A stretch of DNA of 64,000 bases from Rhodobacteraceae bacterium WFHF2C18 (GCA_002166865.1 NHTQ01000002.1:620001-684000), one strand, 5' to 3'. Positions 1 through 8,967 are shown, counted from the first letter of the stretch. The notes: generated by a model from the letters alone, not told the origin. Numbers and translations are program-made.

Positions 1-1
1 C

Positions 2-784
2 GCCGCTCGCCCAGACTCCGTTAGATACGTCCATGGTCCCGCTGATCCACAAGGACTTATACAATCACAAGGCAATACTTGCCGGTATTTTGAATGTGAT
101 GGCGCCCACAAGATTATAGCAATTCATGGGGGAAGCCAGGAATACAAGGTCAAGTGCCATACGCTGTCGCGCAACCTTGGAGGCCGGTATTCGTCGATAG
201 AGGAAGTCGAGGGGAAAGACCTCTTCTCTTTCATTCGTAAGGTCGAGGAAGCAGGGACAGACGCGGATCGTCTCAAGGAAATCATCGAATTTGCCAAGAG
301 ATGTATGACAGCTGTGGATGCGAACCTCCCTGCAGGGACACGTCGGGGCGAGCATGTCAACATCCAGGTGAATACCCGCAATCCGAACGCAGCCCGAATG
401 GCGAATACCTATCTGGCCGCGCCGAGCGCCGATGCTGCGCGCAGCTTCCTCTTAGCACTCAAGAAAACCGCTGCCGTAGAAATCGTCCGCAGCGATTTGT
501 TTCACCGGGCATTGGGTGTTCTGGGCAAGAGCGCTTTGCACCCCGAGCTCTCCTTGTCCGAAGCCGCCGAGCTTTATCAGGGCGAGTTTCGCTATAAGGG
601 CCGTCCGGTCGGGCGGCGCAAACTCATTGGCACAACTTTGTTGGTCAAGGGACTGGAATTCGATCACGCGATCGTTCTTGATGCCACATCCCTATCCAGA
701 AAAGAGCTGTACGTTGCGCTAACAAGAGGCGCACGATCACTGACGATTATTTCGCGCAATGCGGTATTGAACCCGGAAGACTGA
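2..784 (+). CDS. UvrD-like superfamily 1 helicase, C-terminal part (5' end outside window)
   Basis: The reading frame is open from the left window edge to the TGA at 782-784, so the gene starts upstream and about 260 C-terminal residues are visible. The end carries SF1 helicase signatures: a motif V-like segment (LLVKGLEFDHAIVLDA) and a motif VI-like segment (LYVALTRGARSL), as in the UvrD/PcrA C-terminal RecA domain. Such proteins use ATP to translocate on and unwind DNA. GajB of the Gabija defence system is one UvrD-like possibility, but the Walker A half and any OLD-nuclease partner are out of view, so only the family is called. The tail is short after motif VI, as in small standalone helicases. 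Codon use looks less GC-biased than the core genes further right, which suggests an accessory region. Confidence 0.8.
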   Translation, partial: AARPDSVRYVHGPADPQGLIQSQGNTCRYFECDGAHKIIAIHGGSQEYKVKCHTLSRNLGGRYSSIEEVEGKDLFSFIRKVEEAGTDADRLKEIIEFAKRCMTAVDANLPAGTRRGEHVNIQVNTRNPNAARMANTYLAAPSADAARSFLLALKKTAAVEIVRSDLFHRALGVLGKSALHPELSLSEAAELYQGEFRYKGRPVGRRKLIGTTLLVKGLEFDHAIVLDATSLSRKELYVALTRGARSLTIISRNAVLNPED

Positions 785-1502
785 ATGGAAGAATAAGACA
801 AAACACGAAAGAAGGATGATTGGCTAGAGGTTTTGCGGCGCTTGGAGCAGAAGAATCCACTGGTCGTTTTTCAATTTAATAGCTCCGAATGATCCCGACT
901 AAGGGGCCACGCGGCGCCATCCGAGTGAGCTATGAGAGCCTGTCGGGATGCTATTTGTAGCGAGGACCATTTCTTGATTTTATCCGGGCGGGTTACATCG
1001 GCACAATGGTTGGGACGTCAGCATGTCTCAAGGAACTTGTAGACGGTGTCGTTAAAGGAGACAGAGCAGTCTTCGGTGCGATCCAGTCATATCGTGCTGC
1101 AGACGACACGGATCGGGAGGTGCTCCTAGGGCAGCCTGACGATGACGCTTAACAAGTGGGGCACCCGCTGAAATCGGTCGTTGCCTTGGGGTCAATGCTT
1201 TATCTATCGAGGCACTTTGGTTTCGGGTTTTTCCACAACAATAGGTGTAAGGAATGAAAACCCATACAAAATCTTGCGATCATGCTTTATGGTAGTTCAA
1301 TGTTCAAAATTCTCACATCCAGCCATCTCCTCGGGGATATTGGATCGTCCGCGGTACCCAAGCGATTCCTCAGTATGGGTTTTCAGTTCGATGGCCGTCC
1401 TCGCCTTGCGCGCGGGCTAGCGAAATGGTTTGTTGTGGCTGCTGAACTGAAGGGAGTGATGCGCGCTGCGATCATGAATCTGCTGAGATTGCGGAGGCAG
1501 GA
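785..1502. other. Gene-poor stretch with one short open frame
   Basis: No convincing full-length gene is seen here. A short frame opens after the TAG at 958-960 and ends at TAA 1150-1152; from ATG 1006 it would give 48 residues ending LLGQPDDDA. It has no clear ribosome binding site and no recognised family, so it may be a gene remnant. The base composition is lower in GC than the flanking core genome. The last bases hold the ribosome binding site of the PIN gene (GGAGG at 1493-1497). Confidence 0.4.
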
Positions 1503-3089
1503 TTGAGCGACGCGACAGTCTATCTCTTTGCGGATACCAACTTGCTGATCCAGTGCCGCCCGCTGGAACAACTGGACTGGGATATGTGGTGCGCCTTCGA
1601 GGAGGTGCGCATCATCGTGTCCGCCCCTGTGCTGCGTGAGATCGACAACCAGAAAAACAGGGGCAACGATCGTCTCGGGAGACGCGCCCGCAAGGCCTCT
1701 GCCATGTTTCGCGAGATTCTGGCCGACGGGCAGAAAATCGTTCGTGAACATGCGCCGCGCGTCATCCTTTCCGTCGAGCTTCATCACCAGCAGAGCAAGG
1801 AGCTCGAAGATCGCCTGAACTACCAGGAGCGCGACGATCAGTTGATCGGCACCGTCCATGCGTTCGCATCACAGGACGGCGACCGGAACGTGCGCCTTCT
1901 GACACATGATACGACGCCGCTGTTCACGGCGAAGAGTCTGGGGCTCGCGGCCGAGATGATCCCTGACGATTGGCTTCTGCCCCCGGAAAACACCGAGGCC
2001 GAAAAAGAGCTGGCGGCACTCAGGTCCGAAAATGTCCGGCTCAGAAAAACCGAGCCTGCCTTCGCCGTGCGCTGCCTCGGGCTCGGCGATGAGAACATCG
2101 AGCGCTATGAGACCACCAACACTGTCTATGAGCCGCTGACCGACAGCGAAGTCGAAGAGTTACTCGCGCGCGTGAAAGAGCGCTTTCCGATCGAAACGGA
2201 TTTCGGTTCGACCGAACCGGCGGAAAGACCTGCGCGCGCTGGCCTTATGCCTATTGCTGGCATGAAAGAAGAGTTCGTGCCGGCTTCAGAGGACGAGATC
2301 GCCAAATATCGTGACCAGTCCTACCCGCAGTGGCTGGACGATTGCGAAAAGGCCCTGCGCGGTCTGCACCACATTTTGCAGGCGGCCGCGGCCCCGCTGA
2401 CATTCATATTTCTCGCGGAGAACACCGGTACCCGCCCGGCAACCGATGCGCTGGTCACGATTGAGGCGCGCGGGAACTTCCTGATCTGGCAGCCCGCCCG
2501 CCGTGATGATGACGACGATGAGGACGGTGATGATGAGGAAGGGCAAGCGGAAGACAAAATCCGCTTGCCGCGGCCGCCGGCCCCGCCGCAGGGACGGCGG
2601 CGGACGGTGAGCGCTTTGTCCCCGTTCACCTCAGGCAGCGCCTTCGACATGTTTGGCCGGTCGGGGCTGGCCGGTTTGGGGCTGCATGATCCCCTGCGCG
2701 GCACCTATGGACCGTCCGTGGACCTGCTCCATAGGCAACTCCATCCCACGCCACGGGACGCCAATGCGTTCTATTACAAACCCAAACGCCCGATGACGCC
2801 GCTGGAGTCTTACAGCCTCGAATGCGATCAGTGGCGCCACGATGACGGTGAAGAGCCCTTCTTTGGAGAAATCTTCCTTCATCCGGATCAGGACGGAGCA
2901 CAGGGCGCGCTTTCTTGCCGGATACAGGCTGGCAATCTCTCCGACGCGGTATCGATGACGGTGCCCGTGCGGATTGCGGTTTTGCGGATCAGCGCGGTCG
3001 GGCGTGCGCGCGAACTGGTAGACGAACTCACAGCGGCACCGGAGTTTCGGATCGGACCGCGATCAGGCCACGCCGGCGCGTCGGAGTAA
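1503..3089 (+). CDS. PIN-domain protein with acidic linker and C-terminal beta-rich domain
   Basis: The 528-residue protein starts at TTG 1503, with GGAGG five bases upstream. The first ~150 residues look like a PIN nuclease: D11 in YLFADTNLLIQ, E46 in VLREIDNQK, D112/D113 in QERDDQLIG and D134 in LLTHDTTPL would form the acidic metal site. PIN domains are usually metal-dependent RNases. A helical middle follows. Around residues 335-355 there is a run of Asp and Glu, then a proline-rich stretch. The C-terminal ~100 residues alternate hydrophobic strands (for example MTVPVRIAVLRI) and may form a beta-sandwich. It is much longer than VapC-type PIN toxins (~130 residues) and no antitoxin-like gene precedes it. 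It is followed after six bases by the zinc-ribbon gene, so the two are probably co-transcribed. The PIN call is good; the biological role is unknown. Confidence 0.75.
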   Translation: MSDATVYLFADTNLLIQCRPLEQLDWDMWCAFEEVRIIVSAPVLREIDNQKNRGNDRLGRRARKASAMFREILADGQKIVREHAPRVILSVELHHQQSKELEDRLNYQERDDQLIGTVHAFASQDGDRNVRLLTHDTTPLFTAKSLGLAAEMIPDDWLLPPENTEAEKELAALRSENVRLRKTEPAFAVRCLGLGDENIERYETTNTVYEPLTDSEVEELLARVKERFPIETDFGSTEPAERPARAGLMPIAGMKEEFVPASEDEIAKYRDQSYPQWLDDCEKALRGLHHILQAAAAPLTFIFLAENTGTRPATDALVTIEARGNFLIWQPARRDDDDDEDGDDEEGQAEDKIRLPRPPAPPQGRRRTVSALSPFTSGSAFDMFGRSGLAGLGLHDPLRGTYGPSVDLLHRQLHPTPRDANAFYYKPKRPMTPLESYSLECDQWRHDDGEEPFFGEIFLHPDQDGAQGALSCRIQAGNLSDAVSMTVPVRIAVLRISAVGRARELVDELTAAPEFRIGPRSGHAGASE

Positions 3090-3095
3090 GGACTG

Positions 3096-3950
3096 ATGAA
3101 CAGCAAGGTGAAGGCGGCCAGGCAGAACAACCCCGCGCAGGTCTATAACGAAAAGCGCCGGATCGTGATGTCGAAAATGACGACCGATCCGACGACAGCG
3201 CGGCAATGGCTTGACGGCTACAAGAAGACCCTGGGGCCGCAGGGCTATGCCGGTCTAAAAGCCGAGCTGGAATTCTTCGATCGGTACAGCAAGACCTATC
3301 GCCTTACGCCGGCCCTCGACGTGGGCGACGCCACAGACTTCACCGGCGAGATCGACGGCCACGTGAACCGTATCGATGTCACGACCAACATCGATTTCAA
3401 GAAGCTCTCTACCTACGAGCCGTTTCAGGCCGACGATTACCGCTACCGCATCGCCGTCTGGGACGGCAGTGCCTTCGAGCTCGTCGATATCAATTTTCCG
3501 TTCTGCCAGGTCTGCGGGCAGGGGCGCATTCTGCCGACCGGCATGCTTCTCGGCGAGAATTACGACGACGAAGGCAACAGCCGGTGGTCGAACGATCAGG
3601 CCCTTGTCATGATCTGCAGCGGCTGCGGCGAGTATGAAGTCGCGGACAGGATCACGACCCCGTTCCTCTACGATTTCACTCATTGGTACGCGACGCTGAA
3701 TGAGGCCAACCAAGCGGCGGAGGACGCTGGCGAAGAGCCCGTCGATATCGAAACAGAAGTCCGGGACTACTCCTCGGCCGCCATGCGTTTGCTGCGTCAG
3801 CGATTCGGCCAGTATCTAGTTGGCGTTGGCGGCCGACATTACGAAATCACGAACCCGTCCAATGCGGACGGTCACTGGCAGTACCGGCTGGAGCACGTCC
3901 TACCCCTGGCGCAGGGCCATTTGCAGGATTCATATCCATGGAACTTGTAA
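3096..3950 (+). CDS. Uncharacterised zinc-ribbon protein, possible restriction-endonuclease-like core
   Basis: This 284-residue protein is the second gene of a likely bicistron with the PIN protein (six-base gap, AAGGA-type ribosome binding site). Two CxxC knuckles at residues 137/140 and 174/177 (FCQVCGQG and ICSGCGEY) form a probable zinc ribbon. Before it, residues 57-100 contain acidic positions E57/E59, D87 and IDVTTN (D94). This arrangement recalls a PD-(D/E)xK nuclease core, although the usual Lys is Thr, so an active nuclease is only a guess. The C-terminal third is helical with the basic segment RLLRQRFGQYL. There is no signal peptide or membrane segment, so it should be cytoplasmic. 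I do not recognise the family. Pairing with a PIN protein beside a helicase suggests nucleic-acid processing or defence. Confidence 0.7.
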   Translation: MNSKVKAARQNNPAQVYNEKRRIVMSKMTTDPTTARQWLDGYKKTLGPQGYAGLKAELEFFDRYSKTYRLTPALDVGDATDFTGEIDGHVNRIDVTTNIDFKKLSTYEPFQADDYRYRIAVWDGSAFELVDINFPFCQVCGQGRILPTGMLLGENYDDEGNSRWSNDQALVMICSGCGEYEVADRITTPFLYDFTHWYATLNEANQAAEDAGEEPVDIETEVRDYSSAAMRLLRQRFGQYLVGVGGRHYEITNPSNADGHWQYRLEHVLPLAQGHLQDSYPWNL

Positions 3951-4697
3951 TCCAGTCTGGTGCGCCGAGGCGAATGAACACAAGCAAGGAAAAATGCAAA
4001 AACGGAACGCCAGCAATAGGGCGCAGGCGAAGGAAGCTGAATCCGAAAGACGAGCCTGTTTACTACCTCGTGCGTGCTTCGGAACCGGCGTATCGTGGTG
4101 GGACACGAAACCAGAAAAATCCAGCAAACTGTGGGACAAAAAAGTGTCCCACCAGTTCATAAATCGTTGTTTTTAATATTCACTGTGATGCCGCCCCCGG
4201 GCACCATTTATTCAGATAAGCCATTGGTACCGCTCCAGTTTTTTGCAAGAGCTAGGAGCCGTGGACGATTTCACGCCCCTTCACCTTCGTCAAAGACGGG
4301 CATGCTATTTCAGCCACCGCATTCTGGACGAGCAAAAGTGCTGTTACAGGCCATCACGGATCGCCTTCTCGTTGCGCACAAGGTCGGCCGGGATCGCAGA
4401 AGGCTAGAGCCAGGATGGCCGCCGATCAGCGGATCTATTATTGAGATTCTCTGCGGGTTCAGAACGCGACGCTGCCAGGGAGACACATGCTGAGCGACAA
4501 GAGCTTCGTCCCGGCGTCCCGAGCCGGCCTCGACCAACCACGACGCGAATGACCGTTTGGCGCGGGACCGTCCGGAAAGCCGGATTTGCCTTGCCCGGCA
4601 GAACCGCCTACCACCGGGGGTGACAGGGCCCCGGAGCACGACCGTCAGACCGTCATCCGGATATGCAACGCGGGGTCGAACAACCAAGGAGATCATC
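3951..4697. other. Intergenic region between accessory unit and methyltransferase
   Basis: No supported gene lies here. Short frames exist on both strands (one from 3938 overlaps the end of the zinc-ribbon gene) but none has a good start context or family resemblance. The stretch carries a GTGGGACA motif cluster at 4098-4152 and an AT-richer patch near 4165-4190. The right end holds the ribosome binding site of the methyltransferase. Confidence 0.4.
4098..4152. repeat. Three copies of GTGGGACA, two forming a hairpin
   Basis: GTGGGACA occurs at 4098-4105 and 4131-4138 in direct orientation, and its exact complement TGTCCCAC at 4145-4152. The last two form a perfect 8-bp stem with loop AAAAAG. 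It could terminate the PIN operon, although the run of T is separated from the stem, or be a protein-binding site. Confidence 0.5.
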
Positions 4698-5351
4698 ATG
4701 CGCCGCCATCACGGATCCGAGAACTCCACTCTCACATCCCTGCGCGAGGGCACGACGGATTCCCGTGCGGTCGAGAGCTACTATGACGACTGGGCCGAGG
4801 CATACGACGAAGCACTGGTCGAGTGGCAGTACCAGGCCCCAGGGGATGCTCGTGACCTGCTCGCGCCTCATCTGAACGATGGCGCGCGGATTCTGGATGT
4901 CGGATGTGGCACCGGTCTGATGGCGCAGGCGCTGAACGAACGCGGCGACTTCGCCGTAGACGGGATCGACATCTCGGCGGCCTCCCTTCATGTCGCGAAC
5001 CGGCGCGGAGGATATGCCCGGTTGATGCATCACGACCTTCAGGATATCCCCCTGCCGGTAAAGGACAGCGCCTATGACGCTGCCGCTTCGGTCGGGGTGC
5101 TGACGTATATCGACGACGCCGAAGCCCTTCTGCGGGACCTGTGCCGCTGCGTCCGGCAGGGCGGTGCCATCACCTTCACGCAGCGCAGCGATCTTTGGGA
5201 CAAGCGCGGCTTCGCGGAAACGATCGCGCGCCTGGAACGCGATGGCCTTTGGAGCAGGCACCACGTTACGCCGCCGCGGCAATATTTGCCCGGCAACGCG
5301 GACTTCGCGGAGGAGATCAAAGTCATCCATACCCTCTGCCTGGTTCGGTAA
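4698..5351 (+). CDS. Class I SAM-dependent methyltransferase (METTL27-like)
   Basis: A 217-residue cytoplasmic methyltransferase. The SAM-binding motif I is LDVGCGTGLMAQAL (about residues 69-82), followed by an acidic motif II (VDGIDIS) and a motif IV-like segment near DAAASVGVLTYI. The N-terminal YYDDWAEAYDE and the general layout resemble METTL27/WBSCR27-type methyltransferases; the substrate cannot be inferred. The start is ATG 4698, with AAGGAG eight bases upstream; longer in-frame starts further upstream lack such a site. It stands alone, transcribed toward the convergent flavoprotein gene. Confidence 0.8.
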   Translation: MRRHHGSENSTLTSLREGTTDSRAVESYYDDWAEAYDEALVEWQYQAPGDARDLLAPHLNDGARILDVGCGTGLMAQALNERGDFAVDGIDISAASLHVANRRGGYARLMHHDLQDIPLPVKDSAYDAAASVGVLTYIDDAEALLRDLCRCVRQGGAITFTQRSDLWDKRGFAETIARLERDGLWSRHHVTPPRQYLPGNADFAEEIKVIHTLCLVR

Positions 5352-5482
5352 GGCCGCGCACCGCGAAAGGGGCCGCAAATGTATCGAGGTGCCTTGTCGC
5401 TTCCGCGTGTTCGATCGAATGCCGCCGGTCGTGGACCGTGCGGCGGGCAGACGGGCGCCGATTCACCCCCTTTGCTTTCGCT

Positions 5483-5512
5483 GCACCGCCGGAAAGCGCC
5501 GGGGGGCGGTGC
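5483..5512 (-). terminator. Stem-loop downstream of the flavoprotein gene
   Basis: GCACCGCC (5483-5490) pairs with GGCGGTGC (5505-5512). It lies just past the stop codon of the minus-strand flavoprotein gene. There is no T tract, so it may protect the mRNA end or terminate weakly. Confidence 0.4.
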
Positions 5513-5526
5513 CGCGGTGTCGGCTA

Positions 5527-7986
5527 TCAACACCTGACCCGCGACATACCCGGATCGAGCAGCGGTTTCAGCGACGCCGTCGCCTTGAACCTCTCGCCGG
5601 CAATGGCGATTTCCCAATTGCCGGCCTTGACCCTCTCGGCGGTGAGCGGCGTGTCGCTCTCCGCGAAGCCAATGCCGACGGCGCCGCCAAGGCTGTGGCC
5701 GTAGGCGCCCACCTGCAGGTGGCCGACCTCCTTGCCGTTCAGGCAGATCAGTTCGTTTCCATGCAGGAGTGGCCGGGGGTCTTCCAGCAGGAATTGCAGC
5801 ATGCGCCGCTTGGGCACGCCGCGCGCCTTGATGTCGGCGAGCGCGTCCCGGCCGATGAATCCGCCCGGCTTGTCGAGTTTCACGGCGAATCCCAGGCCAG
5901 CCTCGATCGGGGTGTCAGTGTTGTCCACGTCGACGCCGAAATCGCGATAGGCCTTTTCGAGCCGGAGCGAGGATAACGTCTGCATCCCCGCGTTACGCGC
6001 GCCCAGATCGCGGCCGGCCTCCATGAGCAGATCATAGACCTGAACGGCGTGCAGAGCGGGCACGTGCAATTCCCACCCCAGTTCCCCGACGTACGTCACC
6101 CGAAGGGCCAGCACCTCGAAAAAGCCGACGTCGATCTGCCGGGCGGACATGAAGGGGAACCCGGCATCGGTCAGGTCCGCGTCGCTGATCTTCTGCATGA
6201 GGGCCCGTGCCTTGGGGCCATGCACGTTGATCTGCGTCACGCCCGCGGTGATGTCGGTAATGGTCACGCAGTCGGCGGCGCCGACATGACGGCGCATCCA
6301 GGTCTCGGTGTGGCCGTGGCTGTTCTCGCCCACCACGACGAGGAACCGGTCCTCGGCCAGCCGGGTGACCGTCAGGTCGGCCTCGAAACCGCCCCACGCG
6401 TTGGTCCATGCGGTATAGACCACACGGCCCGGGATCACGTCGACGTCATTGCAACTGATCCGGCTAAGCAGGGCGCAGGCACCGCGCCCCTGGACAAGGA
6501 ACTTCGCCATCGAAGACATGTCCATCAAGACGACGTCCTCGCGCGCGGCGCGGTGTTCCGCGGCGTGCCAGTCGAACCAGTTCTGGCGGCCCCAACTGTA
6601 TGCCTCGACCCGCGCCTGCTCCGGCGTCGGCGCGAACCAGTCCGGCAATTCCCAGCCATGGCTTTCGCTGAAATGGGCGCCTTGCGCCTGGAGGCGGGCA
6701 TGCAGCACCGATTGCTTGAGACCGCGCGCTGTCGTGAAGCTCTCGTTCGGGAAATGCGCGCCGAAGCTCTTGGCCAGCAATTCCGGCGTGCGGGCACGGC
6801 GGAAAGCGGGGGTGTTGTGGCTGCCGTCGGCGAAGCGGTCCACATTGAAGGCCGTGTGGTCCACGGGGCAATGTCCATCCACGATCCATTGCGCCAGCGC
6901 CATGCCGATGCCGGGACCGTACAGGATTCCCAGCGAATTGAGGCCGGCTGCCACCCAGCAGTTGCGCAGCCCCGGCGCCTCTCCAACCAGCGGCGCCAGG
7001 TCGGGGGTGAAGCTTTCGGGCCCGCAGAAGAGTTTGCGCAGGCCGGCATTGGCTGCGGTGGGCACCCGGCCGAACGCGGTCTCCAGATGCGGTGCCAGCC
7101 TGTCCCAGTCCGGCGCGATCTCGCCGAAGGAGAAGTCCTCGGGGATCGCCCCGACGTGCCAGGGGGTGGCGCCGGGTTCGAACAGCCCCACCAGCAGCCC
7201 GCCCACCTCTTCGCGGAAATAGGCAAGGGTATGCGGATCTTCGAGAAGTGGCAGGTCGCGCGTGCATCCCGCCATGGGCTCGGTAAGAAGGTAATAGTGC
7301 TCTGCCGCCTGCAAGGGCAGGTTGATCCCGGCCCGCGCACCGATCTGGCGCGACCACATCCCGGCCGCGATGATCACGTGCTCGGCTGCGATCTCGCCCT
7401 TGTCGGTGCGCACGCCCGCTGCGCGGCCCTCTCGCGTCAGGATGTCCTCGACGCGGGTATCCTCGATGATCCGCGCGCCCCGGCTCCGCGCCCCGCGGGC
7501 GAGGGCCATCGTCGTGTCCACCGGGTTGGTGCGGCCCTCATGCGGATACCAGAACGCGGCGATGGTGTTCGAGAAATTCCCGATGGGAAATTTCTCGGCG
7601 GCCTCGCCGGGCGAGATTTCGTGCACCTCGATGCCGAAGCGATTCATGAAGGCCGCGCCTCGGCGCATCTCCTCGAGCCGCTCGGGCGTGTCGGCGGGCT
7701 GGATGTAGCCCACCTGCCGGAACCCTGTGGCCTGGCCTGTCTCGGCCTCAAGCGACGCGATCAGGTCGCGGCCGTGTCGGTAAAGCTCGCATTCCCATTC
7801 CGCGCTTAGCACGGCCGGCACGATCTCGCCGGCGGCATGCCAGGTTGTGCCCGAGGTCAGCTTGTCGCGCTCAAGGATGACGACATCCGTCATGCCCAGC
7901 TTGGTCAGGTGGTAGGCCAGATTGCAGCCGATGGATCCGCCGCCGATGATGACGGCCTGGGCGTGGCTGGGAAGTGGGTCAGTCAT
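5527..7986 (-). CDS. Dimethylglycine/sarcosine dehydrogenase-type FAD-GcvT fusion protein
   Basis: An 819-residue two-part enzyme. The N-terminal half is a DAO-type FAD oxidoreductase with a dinucleotide fold (VIIGGGSIGCNLAYHL, residues 12-27) and TSGTTWHAAG, whose His50 matches the residue that binds FAD covalently in dimethylglycine dehydrogenase. The C-terminal half, from about residue 430, is a GcvT-like folate-binding domain (MDMSSMAKFLVQG, VGELGWELHVP). Such proteins oxidise N-methylated glycines and pass the one-carbon unit to tetrahydrofolate. Whether the substrate is dimethylglycine, sarcosine or a related amine cannot be fixed from sequence. The gene is divergent from a BetI-like TetR gene, with palindromes between them, which points to control by choline or glycine-betaine catabolites. 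The start MTDPLPSHAQ has a GGGAGCC-like site upstream. Confidence 0.85.
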   Translation of the reverse strand: MTDPLPSHAQAVIIGGGSIGCNLAYHLTKLGMTDVVILERDKLTSGTTWHAAGEIVPAVLSAEWECELYRHGRDLIASLEAETGQATGFRQVGYIQPADTPERLEEMRRGAAFMNRFGIEVHEISPGEAAEKFPIGNFSNTIAAFWYPHEGRTNPVDTTMALARGARSRGARIIEDTRVEDILTREGRAAGVRTDKGEIAAEHVIIAAGMWSRQIGARAGINLPLQAAEHYYLLTEPMAGCTRDLPLLEDPHTLAYFREEVGGLLVGLFEPGATPWHVGAIPEDFSFGEIAPDWDRLAPHLETAFGRVPTAANAGLRKLFCGPESFTPDLAPLVGEAPGLRNCWVAAGLNSLGILYGPGIGMALAQWIVDGHCPVDHTAFNVDRFADGSHNTPAFRRARTPELLAKSFGAHFPNESFTTARGLKQSVLHARLQAQGAHFSESHGWELPDWFAPTPEQARVEAYSWGRQNWFDWHAAEHRAAREDVVLMDMSSMAKFLVQGRGACALLSRISCNDVDVIPGRVVYTAWTNAWGGFEADLTVTRLAEDRFLVVVGENSHGHTETWMRRHVGAADCVTITDITAGVTQINVHGPKARALMQKISDADLTDAGFPFMSARQIDVGFFEVLALRVTYVGELGWELHVPALHAVQVYDLLMEAGRDLGARNAGMQTLSSLRLEKAYRDFGVDVDNTDTPIEAGLGFAVKLDKPGGFIGRDALADIKARGVPKRRMLQFLLEDPRPLLHGNELICLNGKEVGHLQVGAYGHSLGGAVGIGFAESDTPLTAERVKAGNWEIAIAGERFKATASLKPLLDPGMSRVRC

Positions 7987-8022
7987 GGTGCGGCTCCCTG
8001 TGATGGACGGTATTTTTGATCA

Positions 8023-8078
8023 AATTCTTGAATTGACGTGACGAAGAAATCAAGGAATTGATTGAATAGACATTCAAT
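8023..8078. promoter_or_regulatory. Palindromic operators between flavoprotein and TetR genes
   Basis: The main site is ATTGAAT-AGAC-ATTCAAT at 8061-8078, a perfect 7-bp inverted repeat. Two weaker dyads sit beside it: AATTC/GAATT at 8023-8034 and ATCAA/TTGAT at 8049-8062. The TTGAAT...ATTCAA pattern resembles sites described for BetI repressors (from memory). The position between divergent genes fits one repressor controlling both. Confidence 0.6.
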
Positions 8079-8089
8079 GAGTGTGCCGC

Positions 8090-8746
8090 ATGCCCCGACA
8101 CTTGACGGAAAATTCCCCTCGCACTGCACCCCCGGAAGCGCGCCGCCGGCAACTGATCGACGCGACGGTCACCGTGATCAGCAGGCACGGTATCCCCGGC
8201 ACGACGCTGACGGCTGTCACCCGTGAGGCCGGGCTGTCGTTGGGGCTGGTCAACTTCCATTTCAGGAACAAGGACACGCTGCTCGCGGAAACGCTGAAAT
8301 TCCTGGCACAGGAGCACCGCGCGCTTTGGATGCGAAAGACGGCCAGGACGGACCTTGCCCCCGCCGAAAAGCTGCGCGCCATCATCGAGGCCCAGTTCCA
8401 TCCCCGCATCTGCAACCGCAAGAAGCTGGCCGTCTGGTTCGCCTTTTTCGGAGATACCACGCACCGGAAATCCTACCGCGATATCTCGGCCGGGATCGAC
8501 GTGGAGCGCCAGGAGATCTGCGCGGAATTGTGCCGCGCGGTGATCCAAGAGGGTGGCTATCACGGAATCTGTGCCGAGGACGTCGCCGCGACCCTCGAAG
8601 GGCTGTTCGACGGATTGTGGCTGAATATCCTGATGTATCCCGACCGCTTCACGCGTGGCGCGGCCCACCGGCGCGTCCTGTCCTACCTGGCACTCGCTTT
8701 CCCGCGGCATGGAGCCTGGAGCGCCCCCGCTGAAGCGGCGCAATGA
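8090..8746 (+). CDS. TetR-family regulator, BetI-like
   Basis: A 218-residue repressor-type protein. The N-terminal helix-turn-helix covers about residues 15-60 (RQLIDATVTVISRHG, then TLTAVTREAGLSLGLVNFHF), a TetR DNA-binding domain close in pattern to BetI, the choline-responsive repressor of glycine-betaine synthesis. The C-terminal domain (for example AVWFAFFGDTTHRKSYRDI) is also BetI-like. ATG 8090 is chosen; an in-frame GTG at 8081 would add three residues and neither has a strong ribosome binding site. It is divergent from the dehydrogenase and likely represses it and itself through the palindrome at 8061-8078. No betA or betB gene is nearby, so the effector may be a downstream metabolite. 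Confidence 0.8.
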   Translation: MPRHLTENSPRTAPPEARRRQLIDATVTVISRHGIPGTTLTAVTREAGLSLGLVNFHFRNKDTLLAETLKFLAQEHRALWMRKTARTDLAPAEKLRAIIEAQFHPRICNRKKLAVWFAFFGDTTHRKSYRDISAGIDVERQEICAELCRAVIQEGGYHGICAEDVAATLEGLFDGLWLNILMYPDRFTRGAAHRRVLSYLALAFPRHGAWSAPAEAAQ

Positions 8747-8967
8747 CGGGGCAGGTTTTCCCGCATTTCGGCCAAGCACAAGGCGGATACAACGCTGGAA
8801 AGACCCGCAGGCTTCGTCCGGAACCTGCAGCAGGTAGAGGCGGTGCAGAAGACGGATACAAGCGGGGTGGAGGCCCTGCGCCCGTTCGGCGGCGCGGGCC
8901 GTCAAATCGTGCCGGTTCAAGCCCGCGGCGTCTGGTCAAGTCCTCGGCGCGCTTGCTAAGAAGGGCC

